The notes: generated from the letters alone by a model not told the origin. A stretch of 64,000 bases of DNA from Sympetrum striolatum (GCA_947579665.1 CANPUZ010000032.1:124001-188000); one strand, 5' to 3'. Shown: positions 11,207-22,989, counted from the first letter of the stretch. Made by a program: numbers and translations.

Positions 11207-11368
11207 TTCGTGTTTAGATTCAGATTTAGATATATACCCCGCGAGCCGCCAGAGGCGTATGGCAGGGGGTGTACCACCATTATTCATTCTTCCCTATTAG
11301 CATCTCCAATAGCCTGGGAAAAAACGACCAAAAGTAATTGTCCGTCCTTGCGATTACTTCCGTATAAC
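11207..11368 (-). mobile_element. 3' end of TCTAAA-LINE (copy A)
   Basis: On the minus strand this is the terminal 160 bp of a LINE family seen eight times in the window: codons for DNYFWSFFPQAI.., a stop, a short 3' UTR (CGCCTCTGGCGGCTCGCGGG) and an ATCTAAA-type repeat tail. It lacks everything upstream. Full RT context is visible only in copy C at 18.75 kb. Confidence 0.75.
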
Positions 11369-11406
11369 CAGGGCCGGTTAAGGGCAAGGCCGACGGGGCC
11401 CCCACA

Positions 11407-11510
11407 ATTTTTACTTTCTCCATATACGAAGTATAGAGAAAGTATTGTTTTCATGAAAAAATTCGACTTCGAGATTTCAACGGAAATACACGTTTTGGGG
11501 TCCCTAGTTT
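11407..11510 (+). repeat. 5' fragment of the ACTTTCTCC repeat
   Basis: This stretch is nearly identical to the start of the 1062-bp units at 47315 and 48377, including the hairpin ACTTTCTC..GAGAAAGT and the downstream GTTTTGGGGTCCCTAG. It stops abruptly at about 11510, where hAT sequence begins. It shows that the repeat is dispersed and not only tandem. Confidence 0.75.
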
Positions 11511-11539
11511 TTATATCGCATTATGAAGAAAATAGATTA

Positions 11540-11692
11540 AATTCGACGTTTTTTAATGCAGGAATTGTTTTGCGTCTGTACCTATCGATGATGGTGACTA
11601 ATTGTACGAGTGAAAGGTCGTTTTCGAAAATTAAATTGATCGAAAGTCGACTTCGTTCGAGCATAGAAGAAGAGAATTTCGCAATTTGGCAA
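11540..11692 (+). pseudogene. hAT transposase dimerisation domain remnant
   Basis: The frame reads LRLYLSMMVTNCTSERSFSK and then LIESRLRSSIEEE. This is the C-terminal hAT dimerisation block (usual form LRIYLTLPVTNCSAERSFSKLKLIK.YLRSTM) found in hAT transposases and ZMYM1-like domesticated relatives. Only about 50 residues remain; no DDE residues are visible. A LINE fragment on the other strand abuts its 3' side at about 11693, and the ACTTTCTCC repeat abuts its 5' side. Confidence 0.68.
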
Positions 11693-12471
11693 GCAGTAAC
11701 TCCGCATCTACCGAGTCAAAGGCTTTACTTAATCAAGTAGGATTAAAGCTGTTAATTTGCTTTTATCTGTCGATTTACGAATATCATCAGTTATTTTTAC
11801 TTGGGCTGTTGTGGTGCTATGCGACTTCCGAAAGTCTGATTGTGTACTACTGAGGATCGATTTTTTATTTAAATATTCCGTAATTTGCCGATGCGCTAAT
11901 TTTTCGAGAGCTTTTGATAATACCTGGAAGGAAACTGATAGGTATAAATTCATCAATATTCAACTTGGAGCTCTTCAAAATTGGTTTAATTAGTGCTCTT
12001 TTCCATGGTTTTGGAAGTTTACCACTAAAAAACGATATGTTGAAAATATTTGTTATAAAATGTTGCAATAAAGGATATAGTTTGCTAATGATAGTGATTG
12101 GAATACCGTCAGCACCTTCTGCTTTAGATTTGGTGCTTATTAAGGAATTGTGTACCTCAAGTTGAGTGACCTCCTGAAAAGTAAATTCCGATTGGATGGT
12201 AGGGCGATCGACTTGCCTGTTTAGATTTTTCAGAACTTCTTTGCGTTTAAATAAACGTCTAGTCATAGCATTCGTTGTCAAAACTAGAATATGAAAACCG
12301 TTCTGCAACCGTAAAAATACTGGCCCACTTTTGAGGAAATTTACTTTTCGTATGATCCGTTCGAAGGGGCTCTAACAGGATAGTGACCTTTGGGGCCCCA
12401 TAAAATGCGAACATCTGTGTTGTTCTCAGCTCAAGGATCCTCCTTCCACGTTCAAAGCTCTGCCTACGCAT
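11693..12471 (-). pseudogene. Jockey/CR1-type LINE reverse transcriptase fragment
   Basis: Minus-strand reading gives, in order: AEGADGIPITIISKLYP (RT entry motif), SGKLPKPWKRALIKPILK, then after a shift SKALEKLAHRQITEYLNKK, STQSDFRKSHSTTTAQVK (usually QSGFRKGHST), LTALILLD, and after one missing base [13 protein letters not shown], the motif A Asp region. The piece therefore covers RT from its N-terminal extension through motif A and lacks the YADD/FADD part. At 12259-12471 an upstream frame (NECYD, MAFAFYGAPKV..) may be linker sequence. Two frameshifts make it non-functional. Confidence 0.82.
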
Positions 12472-12479
12472 GACTATCG

Positions 12480-15400
12480 CACTTTCTAAACTTTTTGTTC
12501 CATTAGCATTTTCGAGAGAAGCTAAATCTCTATGTAGATTTAAACCACATTAATGTAGTTAATTATTAAATAATTTAACTGAATGTTCAAGGTAAGCCTT
12601 TCCTGAAGCATCAATGAGTGCACGCAGCGATATTCAGAGTATATTTACCGCGGGAGAAAATATCGCACAAGCTAAAAATGCAAACAAATAATGAAATCCT
12701 CTCATATAAATTGAGTAGAAAATTAAGGCCTTTGAAAGACAGCGGTTTTGAGTCGTAATATTTTTGAAGCATTATATTTTGTTAAAAAAAACGTGGTTTT
12801 TCAAACCAGAAACGTACGGCTATCTGCATAAAGGTTAACAAATATAAATGACGTATACTCTAAGTTGGACTAAGCTGGCAAATTAATTGACTCAAAATTA
12901 AGAAAATAACTTGTTTAATTAAAAATTTAAATCCTCCATCAGATTGAAATGTTCGCTAATCGTAGATGTATCACCTCCTATCGCAATCAAATGAGAAATT
13001 ATCTTATTTAATTATTCTTAAGTATAATCGTAATGACCCAATTATGATACAGAATTAGATGACGATGCAGTTTCTCGAAGAAAACAATCCTATTCGAAAA
13101 AATACACACGCAATTCCGCCTGAAGACATACGCTATTGTTACACGAAGATTTCGGTTGAAGAGGTTGGCCATTCAACTGCATCTTTGCATGATGCATGAA
13201 CAAGATTTAGTTATGTAATCGTTTGGCTAACTCAAGCATTATATATACTGTAATATTTTTATTTTGTATTTGTTTTTGTGAATGGTATTTTTGTATATGA
13301 TATAATTGAAAATAAATAATAGAATAAAAATGAATTAAGATTGATCGAGACAAGAATTCATCAACAAGTTATTAATTGCACTTATTGATCTCATATTGTT
13401 TGTTGTGAATAACCAATGAATGAATGAGTAACCATTTTTTTTATTCAGACATACCGTTTAAGTAGGACGATTTCCACCGCCGAATGCTACATTAAAATTC
13501 TACTATGCTTCTAGCGGCAATTACGCAGTTTATTTTTTCATTTTTTCGAAATAATTATTATGGCAAATAAATATGTTAACACAAAAAAAATAAAATGCAG
13601 CTTATTTCCATCATACAATTCTGAGAAAAAAATCCAAGGTTTTTCAGGCTTCTTGGTGGATGTAACTTAGCTTGCAGGCAAGCCCATGAGAGGGCCTTCC
13701 TTTATCTTCGAAGAATTCATCGCAAAATTTTTGGATTGTTACTGAAAACTACTGTTCAACAAGAGATGAATCGCGAGAACGCAATATATAGCATGCACAT
13801 AATTTGGAATTATCGGCGAATAGAATTCTCTGACTTTGTGCGGATCTAGAGGAGACAAATTGCACCGCCTCAGTTGCGAAGTATTTGTAATAAATGTAAC
13901 CACTATCACATGCAACCTAAAGGCGTATGTGACTTAAGGAATGCTCCTAAAAGTAGCTTAGGATCTCTGTTTGCTTGCACTAATAATCACTATTTCATAC
14001 TCTAACTGACTCTGCATCCACATAACTTGAAAGAAAGGCTCCAACGAATTAATTCTATCACAGAATACTAGAGACGATATTTATTTAATTAATAAGCCCA
14101 GGGAGGTTAGACATTCAGAAATCTTCACACTATTCAGAGATGCCTTAAGCGAAAAACAAATAATTCCGCCGAGCTTTGAGATTCTTTTAACTGGCTGAGA
14201 CGATTCAGAGGGGAGAGAGAGGTAATGCTTGAAATCTTCAAATCCGAGTTCTCTTTCACAAGGATCAGCTGAAGAGGATAGCCCAAATATCCTCTCGATT
14301 TAAACGAAAACCTTTGAATGAAATCAGAATATCTGTGGAAGCCATATTTTATTATGGCAGCAATCATTGCTTGCGGAAAGAATGAGAGAATTCAATGGGG
14401 AAAGGATTCCTTGGGGAAAGAATGAGAGAAGACGAAGGGTTAGGTTGTTTGCGTTCGCTTTTCTCACTAAGCCAGAATGCTATGAAAAATCATATGAGTG
14501 AAGCACAGAGACCCAATGAATAACAATTACCCCTAATTACAACTAATGAAGAGTGACAATTGTGAAATTAATTATTCAACATCATCCATACTTTAGTACT
14601 TACATTATTTAGTGGGAATTTGATTTAATATAGGAAACTTAAGTAAATTATTAACAGGTTCAAATTACAAGACGGACAAATAAATAAGCCAGCTCTGTTA
14701 TTTCCTTGTATTGTTTAACTTTAGATATTCTTGACGACTCTCACCATTGAGCAATATTTGCTGTTTCGTTAAAATAATACTGAACTTTAATAAAATGTAG
14801 AAATGAAATTATCTGCTAACTCGAATGGAGAATTAAGCCTGTTTTACGAAAATAGCACTCAAAGGCGAATGAAACGATTAAGATTTTTTAGAGTATAGAA
14901 GAAATTAACATCATTATTACAGTATATTTACGCAATAGAGCAATAAACATGTTATATTATTAATTACTTTTTTCAATGGTTGGATAAATAAGAAGATAGT
15001 CGACGCTTTAACAACTTATCATCGCTGTGTACATGGGATACATTCTACATTAGAACGCCGTCCGTAGAGGAAATGTTTAGAACGTTTATCGCTTTAATCT
15101 TCTTAGTTGAGCAATTGAAGTTTGTCACAAGCGACATTCTGAATCGATAAAATTTAATCAGAGCGCAACGTATCCGAAGATCTCAATTACTTAATCTAGA
15201 TAAACCCTTAAAAATGTGAGCTTCATGCAGTCTAAGAGCCTTGAAATCTCAGATATGCTGATTTTTGTACAACATTACATTTCAGTAGTCAGTTGTATGT
15301 TCATTATCTAAAATATAAAACATTAGTTTTTTACTAGCAATTCATTTTATAGTCTAATTATCTGAATTACTCTAGTAATGGCCGTGAATGTAATTATTTA

Positions 15401-15900
15401 ATTTTCGCCTCAATATCGTGAGGATGTTATTCATGCGATCTGATGATCATAATTGTCAGAATGTAAGCAAACATCTAATTCTAATAAAAATCGTATTGTA
15501 CAGGTTTGAAAGTAATAATCAGTTGCCTACGATTTAAAAAGGATTACACACCACCACAAACATTAATATTTAATTTGTTGCATAAATTACAATCTTCTAT
15601 TATCATTTACGAAATGATCGATGGTTATTGAATGTTTCAATTATGCATTAACATTATGCGACCCTAGATGAAACATATTTTTGAAATTGCATAGGAATTG
15701 TTGCAAATTATTAATATTGCAACAGATTTTTTGTTAATAAGGTACAAACGAGATAATTTACTTTTCATGAATGATTTTAAGCATTAGATTAATCTAGGTT
15801 TTCATGTTTAGCCTGCGAGTGGCAATTCAGCTTACAGATGAGGATATATACAGGCACTATAAATCTACTACCTTAATTGATTTCAACTTTTGTGTATCGC
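12480..15900. other. Long AT-rich interval, nothing assignable
   Basis: About 3.4 kb of AT-rich DNA. The only local structure noticed is GGAAAGAATGAGAGAA twice (14376 and 14415, 39 bp apart) and a short GCCATATT/ATTATGGC dyad near 14341. Short open frames show no family similarity. Confidence 0.6.
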
Positions 15901-15924
15901 TTATGATGAACGGGATATTTTTTT

Positions 15925-16720
15925 GAGTTTCGGAAGGATTTTGATCAAGTACCTCGTCATAAATAATTGTGCAAATTAGAAGTTGTGGTGATGGATATAG
16001 AGGTAATGAATTGGGTAAAGGACTTTTAAAAAATAACGATCAGTACTTAACGTTAATAGGCATCTATCTAGATAAGGTTAGCAATCAAATTGATAGTAAA
16101 GTTGAGATATTCGCGGACGACATAGTCATTTACAGGGATTTAGAGAGTTTGGAGATACCCATGTTAGCTCAGCGTTATTAAATGTTGCGATGATTGGCAC
16201 GTAGAGCTGACTGTAAACAAGGGTTCAGTAGTAAATTTATTCGAAAGAAAATCTACAACATTTGATTACTCTTACTACCTTCGAGGGTTTACTTATCAAC
16301 AGTTTTACCGGTGAAGTATCTTAGAGTTACTCTCTCGAATAATTTATCATGGAGTAACAACATCAGTAATATATGTCAGAATGACGATCGGAAACTCGGC
16401 TTCCTTATGAGAATAGACGGTGGCAGCAAAGACAAATTTCGCAATAGACGTTAGCTTGCGCTAGTTAGATATCACCTCGAGAATGCATGTTGTGTATGGG
16501 ATCCTGCCAACAAAAGCTGTATTAGTAAAAGCAAAACGAAAGGCGATAGGTTTTGTAAACAAACTGCTACGATAAATCTGAGGATGGGAATTCTTAGAAG
16601 ACAGAAGTTTAATACAAAGGACACATTGATTAAATAAATTCAGAGAAAATGTCAATTTAAAAATCAAAGGGACAAATGAATCGGTGAAATATTTCCGAGA
16701 TGGAAACGTATCTAAGATCA
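15925..16720 (+). pseudogene. Decayed CR1/Jockey-type RT fragment
   Basis: Remnants in order: FRKDFDQVPRHK (motif A, usual form DFSKAFDKVPH), NWVKDFLKNNDQYLTLIG, then VEIFADDIVIYRDLE (motif C with intact FADD), then later YLRVTLSNNLSWSNNI, KLGFLMRI and LENACCVWDPANK. The SGVPQGS motif B is deleted between the second and third blocks. Stops and shifts occur throughout. The order is that of a single LINE ORF2 from motif A to the thumb region, so this is one old copy. Confidence 0.65.
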
Positions 16721-17063
16721 CAAAATTATGCAAAACTAAAATGTGGTAAAACTATTACCAGTAGGAAGATTATTTGAAGTATAGTGTGGAGTCTTTTCCC
16801 TCAAATAAGTAATGTTTTCTCAATTGTTTTCATATTCACCTACTAATAATACTCGATGAATTTTGTTCTAGAAATGCGCCTGTAGTGTAGCTCTATTCAG
16901 AAAAATGTTGCTCTTGAAACTAAAAAGTACGGTAATAGATTATTGGAATTCAAAAAGAATAAATGTCCTAGTAACGACCTATAAATTTCGGAAAAGTTCT
17001 ATAATTATTAAATCTTTATCAATTGACTGAGGGAAGAATTATTTCTTTCGAATTGCCGCAGCC

Positions 17064-17198
17064 ATGATTTCTAGCAAAAGTTTAAAACTCCTATTCATTT
17101 TCATAATCTTCGTGCCACTGATGAAGTTGATAATGTGCGACAATAATTCGAAACGTTTCGTTTATAAGAAGCGTTACCCTAAAACAAGATGCTCTTAA
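17064..17198 (+). CDS. Candidate small secreted cationic peptide (44 aa)
   Basis: The ATG at 17064 lies in GCCGCAGCCATGA, a near-ideal animal initiation context. The frame starts MISSKSLKLLFIFIIFVPL, a good signal-peptide shape (Lys, then a hydrophobic core), and runs on to a short mature part that is rich in Lys, Arg and Tyr. The mature part has two Cys (about residues 25 and 43) and dibasic sites (KR and KKR), ending with TAA at 17196. TATAAAT lies at 16980, about 85 bp upstream. These are the traits of an antimicrobial-, neuropeptide- or cocoon-like small peptide, but I recognise no family. A chance frame in AT-rich DNA is a real alternative, since hydrophobic codons are T-rich. Confidence 0.3.
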   Translation: MISSKSLKLLFIFIIFVPLMKLIMCDNNSKRFVYKKRYPKTRCS

Positions 17199-17382
17199 CA
17201 GGTTACTTATATTGGTTGGTATATACGAATATATAAGTGAACCTATTCGTTAAGGAAAGTATTACAGGCGTAAGTAAATGAGCCTTATTTTTAACACTAC
17301 ATTTCAGAGATGTAGGGTTGTTTTTATCTTAAATTATGAGAGAGGTTACTTTCTTAGAGTAAGTTTGATTGTTTTAGTTTTA

Positions 17383-17428
17383 TAGATTTAGATACATACC
17401 CAGAGGCGTATGGCAGGGGGTAAAAGTT
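17383..17428 (-). mobile_element. 3' tip of TCTAAA-LINE (copy B, 45 bp)
   Basis: Reads, on the minus strand, CTGCCATACGCCTCTG followed directly by a GTATGTATCTAAATCTA-type tail. The CGGCTCGCGGGG segment is missing relative to other copies, an internal deletion of about 15 bp. Confidence 0.6.
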
Positions 17429-17439
17429 TGTTGAAATGG

Positions 17440-18750
17440 AATGTGTGTCATTTTTCCTTCTCAGTGCAATTGTGAGATGTATCGATTTCTCTCTTTGGAT
17501 GCTAGACACCTATGACCATAATTCCTAGATTTTTTGCTTCGATTTGTTCATATGTGTGTATGGTGCTCATAAGTACTTCAATAAAAGAATTTCATTTCAT
17601 AAACACATATTTATAAACACATATTTCGTTTTGCCCGATTCAAAATATCCACTTACCGTAGTATATGAGATTATCTTTTGAGAAATAGATCGTGGACTGT
17701 GAGTAATCTACATTTAAATTTAGATTATCTACTAATGTGAAATATCATCATCATAAACATAAGTTGTCCATTTTAGAATGTAATCTTTGCAAATCTATAT
17801 ACTCAACATTTATTCCAGGAAGAAATGCAGTGGCGTGCACAGGAAAATATCTCGGCGGAACCTGGGGTGCAAGGTATACACTATTGAAATGTAAGTCGCC
17901 TGAGCCTTTTTCCCAATCACGAAATTACTATTTATCAAACTGTAGATTCAGATGAGGAATCGACGTTAGAGCTAACACCATCAAGCGGAGAAAACTTTCT
18001 AAATGTCCGACAGTGTAGTATATGTGGAATTATTTCCTTAGTAATGTTACTATTTATTGCTATCGGCGATAATTGCAAGAATTGTATGAAATATATGCAT
18101 AAATGAAGTTTTCTTCGCTTAATAATACTAGCAGAAAGGTTGATAACCTCGACTAAAACTACATTTATCTCAAACATAACGTAAATTTCTGATAATTGAC
18201 AACCAATTTCGCAATCACCATATCAGATTTGTAAAGGTGGGACATACACTTTAATTCCATTTTACTTTATTAATAAATGGTGTCTTCTGCTGGTTTTATT
18301 CTCAAGTCTCTCCATTCCATATTTATTCACCTTGTTTTCAACATACTCATTCCGGTGGATATTTCTTTACCAATGGTCCATTCTAACTATAACTCACTCG
18401 ATATAATCGACGTATCCCTTCTCTATCTACAATTTCTTAATTATTTACGAACCGCTTGTGCTGATGCTTCCACAACAAGATCACCTCTGACGTATATGAA
18501 TCGAATATACGGCCTAATGGAATATCCTGCCTTCTGATAAAAGGCTCCCCGCACCTCTACCGCGATAACCGATTCACTATAGTAAGTGACAGTGACGATA
18601 TTTATACGTTTGGCTCTCCTGAGTTAAAACACTCTAATCTCAATCACTGTTAGTATTCAGAAATTTTAGAAGAAGTATTTATAAAATTCTAGGATAGAAA
18701 AATTAATTTAGAAAATTCTAAAATAGATTCTAAAATACTATTGAAAAGTT
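17440..18750. other. No recognisable feature
   Basis: AT-rich sequence. The frame at 18277-18537 is hydrophobic (Leu/Ile-rich) but shows no family match. Confidence 0.55.
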
Positions 18751-18753
18751 AAC

Positions 18754-19183
18754 TGCTGTGCGGTTTGGGACCCACACGAAGTAGGTTTAGTCTCAGATTT
18801 AGAGATGGTCCAGCGTAGAGCAGCCCGATTCGTTTGCGGGGATTTCAGGTTTGATATCAGCGTTACGGCAATGATAGAGTCCCTCGGTTGGAATTCACTA
18901 CAGACGAGAAGATCTGAATATCGTCGGAAACTTTTCGAAAAGTTCATTCGTTCAGAATTTAAAGACGAAGTAAGTGGAATGTTAGTGCCAGTAAGGAGCG
19001 ATCTCCGAGAGGCATCGACGAAGCGTTATAGGGAAGTAATCGCAAGGACGGATAATTACTTTTGGTCGTTTTTTCCCCAAGCTATTAGAGATGCTAATAG
19101 GTAGGAATGAATAATGGTGGTGTATTACACCCCCTGCCATACGCCTCTGGCGGCTCGCGGGGTATATATCTAAATCTAAATTT
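18754..19183 (+). mobile_element. TCTAAA-LINE 3' part with RT C-terminus (copy C, best copy)
   Basis: From 18754 the plus strand is open to the stop at 19102: CCAVWDPHEVGLVSDLEMVQ, RRAARFVCGDFRFDISVTAM, IESLGWNSLQTRR, ending FWSFFPQAIRDANR. WDPH and QRRAARFV are the thumb-region motifs of CR1/L2/Jockey-group RTs. A short 3' UTR follows (TATTACACCCCCTGCC, CGCCTCTGGCGGCTCGCGGG) with an ATCTAAA repeat tail at about 19165-19183. The 5' side is truncated before the RT catalytic motifs, as is usual for target-primed reverse transcription. The uninterrupted frame suggests it is one of the younger copies. Confidence 0.82.
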
Positions 19184-19321
19184 AAAAGAGATGCATCCAG
19201 GATTCGTCTACGACGTGCGGCCTAAACGAAGCAATAAACATACACAACGCACACACCTCATCCTAAAGGTAGGCAATACATTTATCTCAAATATAACGAA
19301 AATTTAACAATTTATTTAAAG

Positions 19322-19358
19322 AATCATCTTCCCGCATATCAAGTGCGGGAAGATGATT
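19322..19358. repeat. Perfect 15-bp stem hairpin
   Basis: AATCATCTTCCCGCA (19322-19336) and its exact reverse complement (19344-19358) are separated by TATCAAG. The stem is isolated and not followed by a T run. It could be a minimal MITE or a structured RNA element. Confidence 0.6.
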
Positions 19359-19529
19359 TCTTATAAGCCCATCCGATGGAAATAGTTCACCCCCCTCGGT
19401 TTATACTCAGTCCTTATCTGAGAAGATGGGACCACATAACTCTGTTTATAGATCTATAATTATAAAATATACAGTTTCTTCGCCTGGTTGTGGTTTTGAA
19501 ACGTAAAGCCCGAGAAAAGAGGAAATCAA

Positions 19530-19885
19530 AGGATTGGAGTCTATCGGGATGTGGGTGTGGTGTAGAAAAGAGAAAGTAAGTTGGGTTCTTAGGAAGAGGT
19601 GATGGAGATAGAGGGGAGAAAAGGACTAAAATTAAGCGGTTAACATCGACAGAGAAAATGGTTTGGTCAAATACTAAGAGGAGAGATGATGATAAACAAA
19701 GTAATTGAAGGTTTGATGTTAGAGAAAACACAGAGGGGAATACAGTGGCAAAAGATGCTATGTAGATGACACAAAAGGACGGGCAATTTACCAAAATACG
19801 AGGGAAGTGACATTGAATACAGCATAATAAGACACGTAAACCCATCAGAATGGTAGAACACTTGCGCAAATTTCCAATAAGGTGA
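19530..19885 (+). pseudogene. RTE-type LINE ORF, extreme C-terminus
   Basis: Fragments read LESIGMWVWCRKEKVSW, GEKRT then, after a shift, LRGEMMINKVIEGLMLEK and KMLCR. This matches the tail of RTE-clade RT proteins (usual forms EMWVWRRMEKISW, HILRGDGLMKTIIEGKMEG, RGRPR..ML). The region lies downstream of the RT thumb and is not catalytic. Several shifts and stops show old decay. It is on the same strand as, and about 350 bp downstream of, LINE copy C but from a different clade. Confidence 0.6.
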
Positions 19886-19889
19886 GATC

Positions 19890-22430
19890 ACTACAATTCC
19901 GTGATTTTTTTATTTCTAAAACAATAAGCATTTAAAATGCTCGACACCGGAATTCCCTCGTTCTATCCTAGAAAAAAAAATCGTACAAAGAAACATGGCT
20001 TTGCGCATAAATAGGCTTCTTCCGCGACATATTACTACTACCCTAGTACTGCAACTACTGTCGTATCAAGACACCCTTTCCGATGCATAAGTAGGAGCTG
20101 AGTTAAAGATGGAAAATAGTAAAAAATGTTTTTTCTACCGTCGCATCGAGTTTGGATTTTACTAAAATGGAACTAAAAATTTGGGCCCCTGCAAACCTCC
20201 AACGGCACAGTATAAAGAGAAAAGTTACTTAGCATCAATACGGTGTGATTAATTAAAGTATTTAATAATAAGTATAGTAAGTAAGTAATCTTAATTGCTA
20301 GTAAAATATTTAAAATTTAAAGTATATTGTCCTCTCTCGCATCATGTTTGTTACGAAGAATGAAAAATGAATTTGTAATGTAATCCTTTCAGAGGTCGAG
20401 TGGATACCTTCACCATCAGAGAGAGAATGAGGCGATCATCGAGATTAATTTATTTACTAACAAATATCGACATACAGCACGAAGCCAATTACTGCTGATG
20501 TTTAACAATAAGGGATGAGGGATTCGATGGGTATCATTACGGATTATGCTATTGCAACGAATTCGAGTTACTGCAGTAAGAATGTCATAAACGTGAACAA
20601 CACTTTTCATAGTCTTTGGCCGCCGCACAATGGGACCAAATCCGAAACAGCTGGCCAAAATCAAATTTTCGACATTTTTTGATTTTAAGAAACTTATACT
20701 AATATTGTCCTCCGTTAGGACGATTAGATCCACCTTTATCTGTCTCATTATAGTTCGGCATTTAGTGAAACTAACTATAGGGAATAGGGCTGTCGACGGC
20801 CGTGGAAACGTTTTCAAAATAAAATACCTGAAATGTGAGTCGACTGGCAGAGTTTTACGGAAACTGATAAGTATTTAAAACGAAGTATACATACGAGTAA
20901 AATTCGCTTGCACTCGGAAATCATATGTATCAAGTACTGTACTTTGCAAAATTGTGTATGGTTTGAAAATTTAGGATATAGGAACTCAAATTTCTCCACG
21001 TTAAAATCTATTTTGTATCCAAGTGGCATGGTGTAGGACCTTTTCTAAGATGAGACTGCATATAACTATACGGTTTTGGCACCTCTAGCGTCGACCAAAT
21101 GATTACAAGGAAAAATATTAACCGTGTTTATAAAATATCATTTGTTCTGTGTAGATGCCTGGGCACAGAATATCCACTTAGTCAGTAAATGAATCATAAA
21201 AAAATAAAATTTCCTGCTTAAAATATTTTCGGAATATAATTATATTTTATTGGATGAAGAATAAATAAGATATGTATGTCCAAAGAAACAGAATTTCAAC
21301 AATGAAATAATAAATGACGATGAAAAAAATTAAGCTGTAAAAATGAAAAATTTGTTATCTAAAATGAATATTATTATATAATCGACAGAATATTATGCGT
21401 CACGTATACTGAAGAGTGTATATTTATGCCTCAGAATTTTCTTATCGTATTCTACTCGCAAAGCAATGACAAAGGAAAATAAATTATGAAAGTAATCGAA
21501 TAAAATACGTATATTCTTGAAATTGCAAAGAATAAATAACGACGGGAAGTGTTTCCGCCATATCCGAGATTTCTCTTTTCCACTATGGCAGTATACAAAA
21601 TACATTAATAATAACACTAGAGTTCCGTTTAAAAGTTGTACATTATCATCATAAAACAAGGCTTTCATTTGCAAGGTAATATTAACAGTAATTGCAACTA
21701 ACAATTAATTAAAAAAACGACTGCAATAATATTAAGTTTCCCAAAGTCCCCTGCTGCGAATAACCCAGGAAGTGACCCACTGCCTCATGGCTCCCCAAGG
21801 AAAGGGTCGGAACCCCCGCAGTCACAGAAAGGGCGACATTTTGAGTCCACCCACCGCCTATACCTGCGACAATCACACGACACGACGTTCGTTTGTTTCG
21901 CAAGCATGTAAGATGGAAGAGGAAGCGGGAAAGAGGTGATTGATGGTTAAAATAGAATTCGGGGAATTGGAGTGACGGATAATTTCCAGTTGCTCTAAAG
22001 CGTTTAAACGGGTTCCTTTGGTTTAAAAATGCAGTATTTTGGGACAAAATTTGCTGGAATGCTGTTTATCTAAAAGATGGTTTGAGAAATGTGAAGAAGA
22101 GATGGCAGCAGTCTTGGTGTAAAAGAGACAATTAATCGAATATTAATAAATATATTAATTTAATTCTGTTTTCTTTTAATGGGATGGGATATTATTTGTA
22201 AATTTTATATTATGTACATGTCTTGCCTTCTATCAGAGGGAGATTTTCCGAGAGGTTTCCCTCCCTCCAAATGCCTCACAGGTATAGTATTTCAACTTAA
22301 ACTGTATAATTAGATTAGGACTATGTAAATATTGCTTGACCATGTGCGACTGTATGAATTTATGCTTTAATGTTGAACCACTGCCACCAGATTTTTAATC
22401 TACTTGTAGTGTAATATTAATAATAATAAA
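19890..22430. other. Unassigned interval with two open frames
   Basis: Two longer minus-strand frames, 20416-20817 (133 codons) and 21709-22047 (112 codons), lie in locally less AT-rich DNA. Neither shows motifs I recognise, and their antisense strands are also partly open, so I make no gene call. The remainder is AT-rich. Confidence 0.4.
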
Positions 22431-22435
22431 TATCG

Positions 22436-22720
22436 CCAGAAACATTTCGAGAAGTTCATTCGTTCAGAATTTATAGACGAAGTAAGTGCTAAAATAAATA
22501 CTAATACACTAAAATACTAGTGCCAGTAAGGAGCGAACGCGATCTCAGAGAGGCATCGACGAAGCGTTATAGGGAAGTAATCGGAAGGACGGATAATTAC
22601 TTTTGGTCGTTTTTTCCCCAGGCTATTAGAGATGCTAATAGGAAGGAATGGATAATGGTGGTGTATTACACCCCCTGTCATACGCCTCTGGCGGCTCGCA
22701 GGGTATATATCTTAATCTAA
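22436..22720 (+). mobile_element. TCTAAA-LINE 3' end (copy D)
   Basis: Carries the last 90 or so codons (FEKFIRSEF.. to FWSFFPQAIRDANR), the short 3' UTR and a weak TCTAAAG tail. An insertion of about 30 bp relative to copy C (a locally repeated CTAAAATA..TACTAATACAC at about 22491-22515) breaks the frame. Its first stop is replaced: GGAAGGAATGG in place of GGTAGGAATGA, so the frame reads further into the 3' UTR. Confidence 0.75.
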
Positions 22721-22889
22721 AGCTATGCCTAATAATTTGTCTGATATTAATATCGTTCATCTTAGAAGTTATTCGAAGGTAATATAATGATATTTTATTG
22801 AATACGTTCATTGAATATTATAATGGTAATGTTGCATGATACTAGGAATAATACTCAGAACTACCTATTATAATTGAAAATAGCTTTGT

Positions 22890-22952
22890 AATTTTCCGCA
22901 GGATTTTATTTTCACTACCGGTTTCACTTCCGAGGAAGCATCTTCAGGTGAC
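22890..22952 (-). mobile_element. Retroelement 3'-tail motif (CCTGAAGATG..GAAACCGGT)
   Basis: Read on the minus strand: CACCTGAAGATGCTTCC, GAAGTGAAACCGGTAGTG, AATAAAATCCTGCGG. The same order of blocks occurs on the plus strand at 33.69 kb. Motifs of this kind are frequent at 3' ends of Penelope-like and some LINE copies in invertebrates; I infer an element tail with no coding part left. Confidence 0.4.
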
Positions 22953-22989
22953 AATAAAGAAGAAAATCATGGTTTATATATTTCTCATA

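Noticed and set aside
11210..11740. Single 176-codon protein
   Set aside because: The frame runs by chance through a LINE 3' end in antisense, the ACTTTCTCC repeat, an hAT remnant and antisense RT; only the hAT part is meaningful.
20416..20817. 133-codon minus-strand gene
   Set aside because: No recognised motif and no supporting signals; an overlapping plus-strand frame is equally open.
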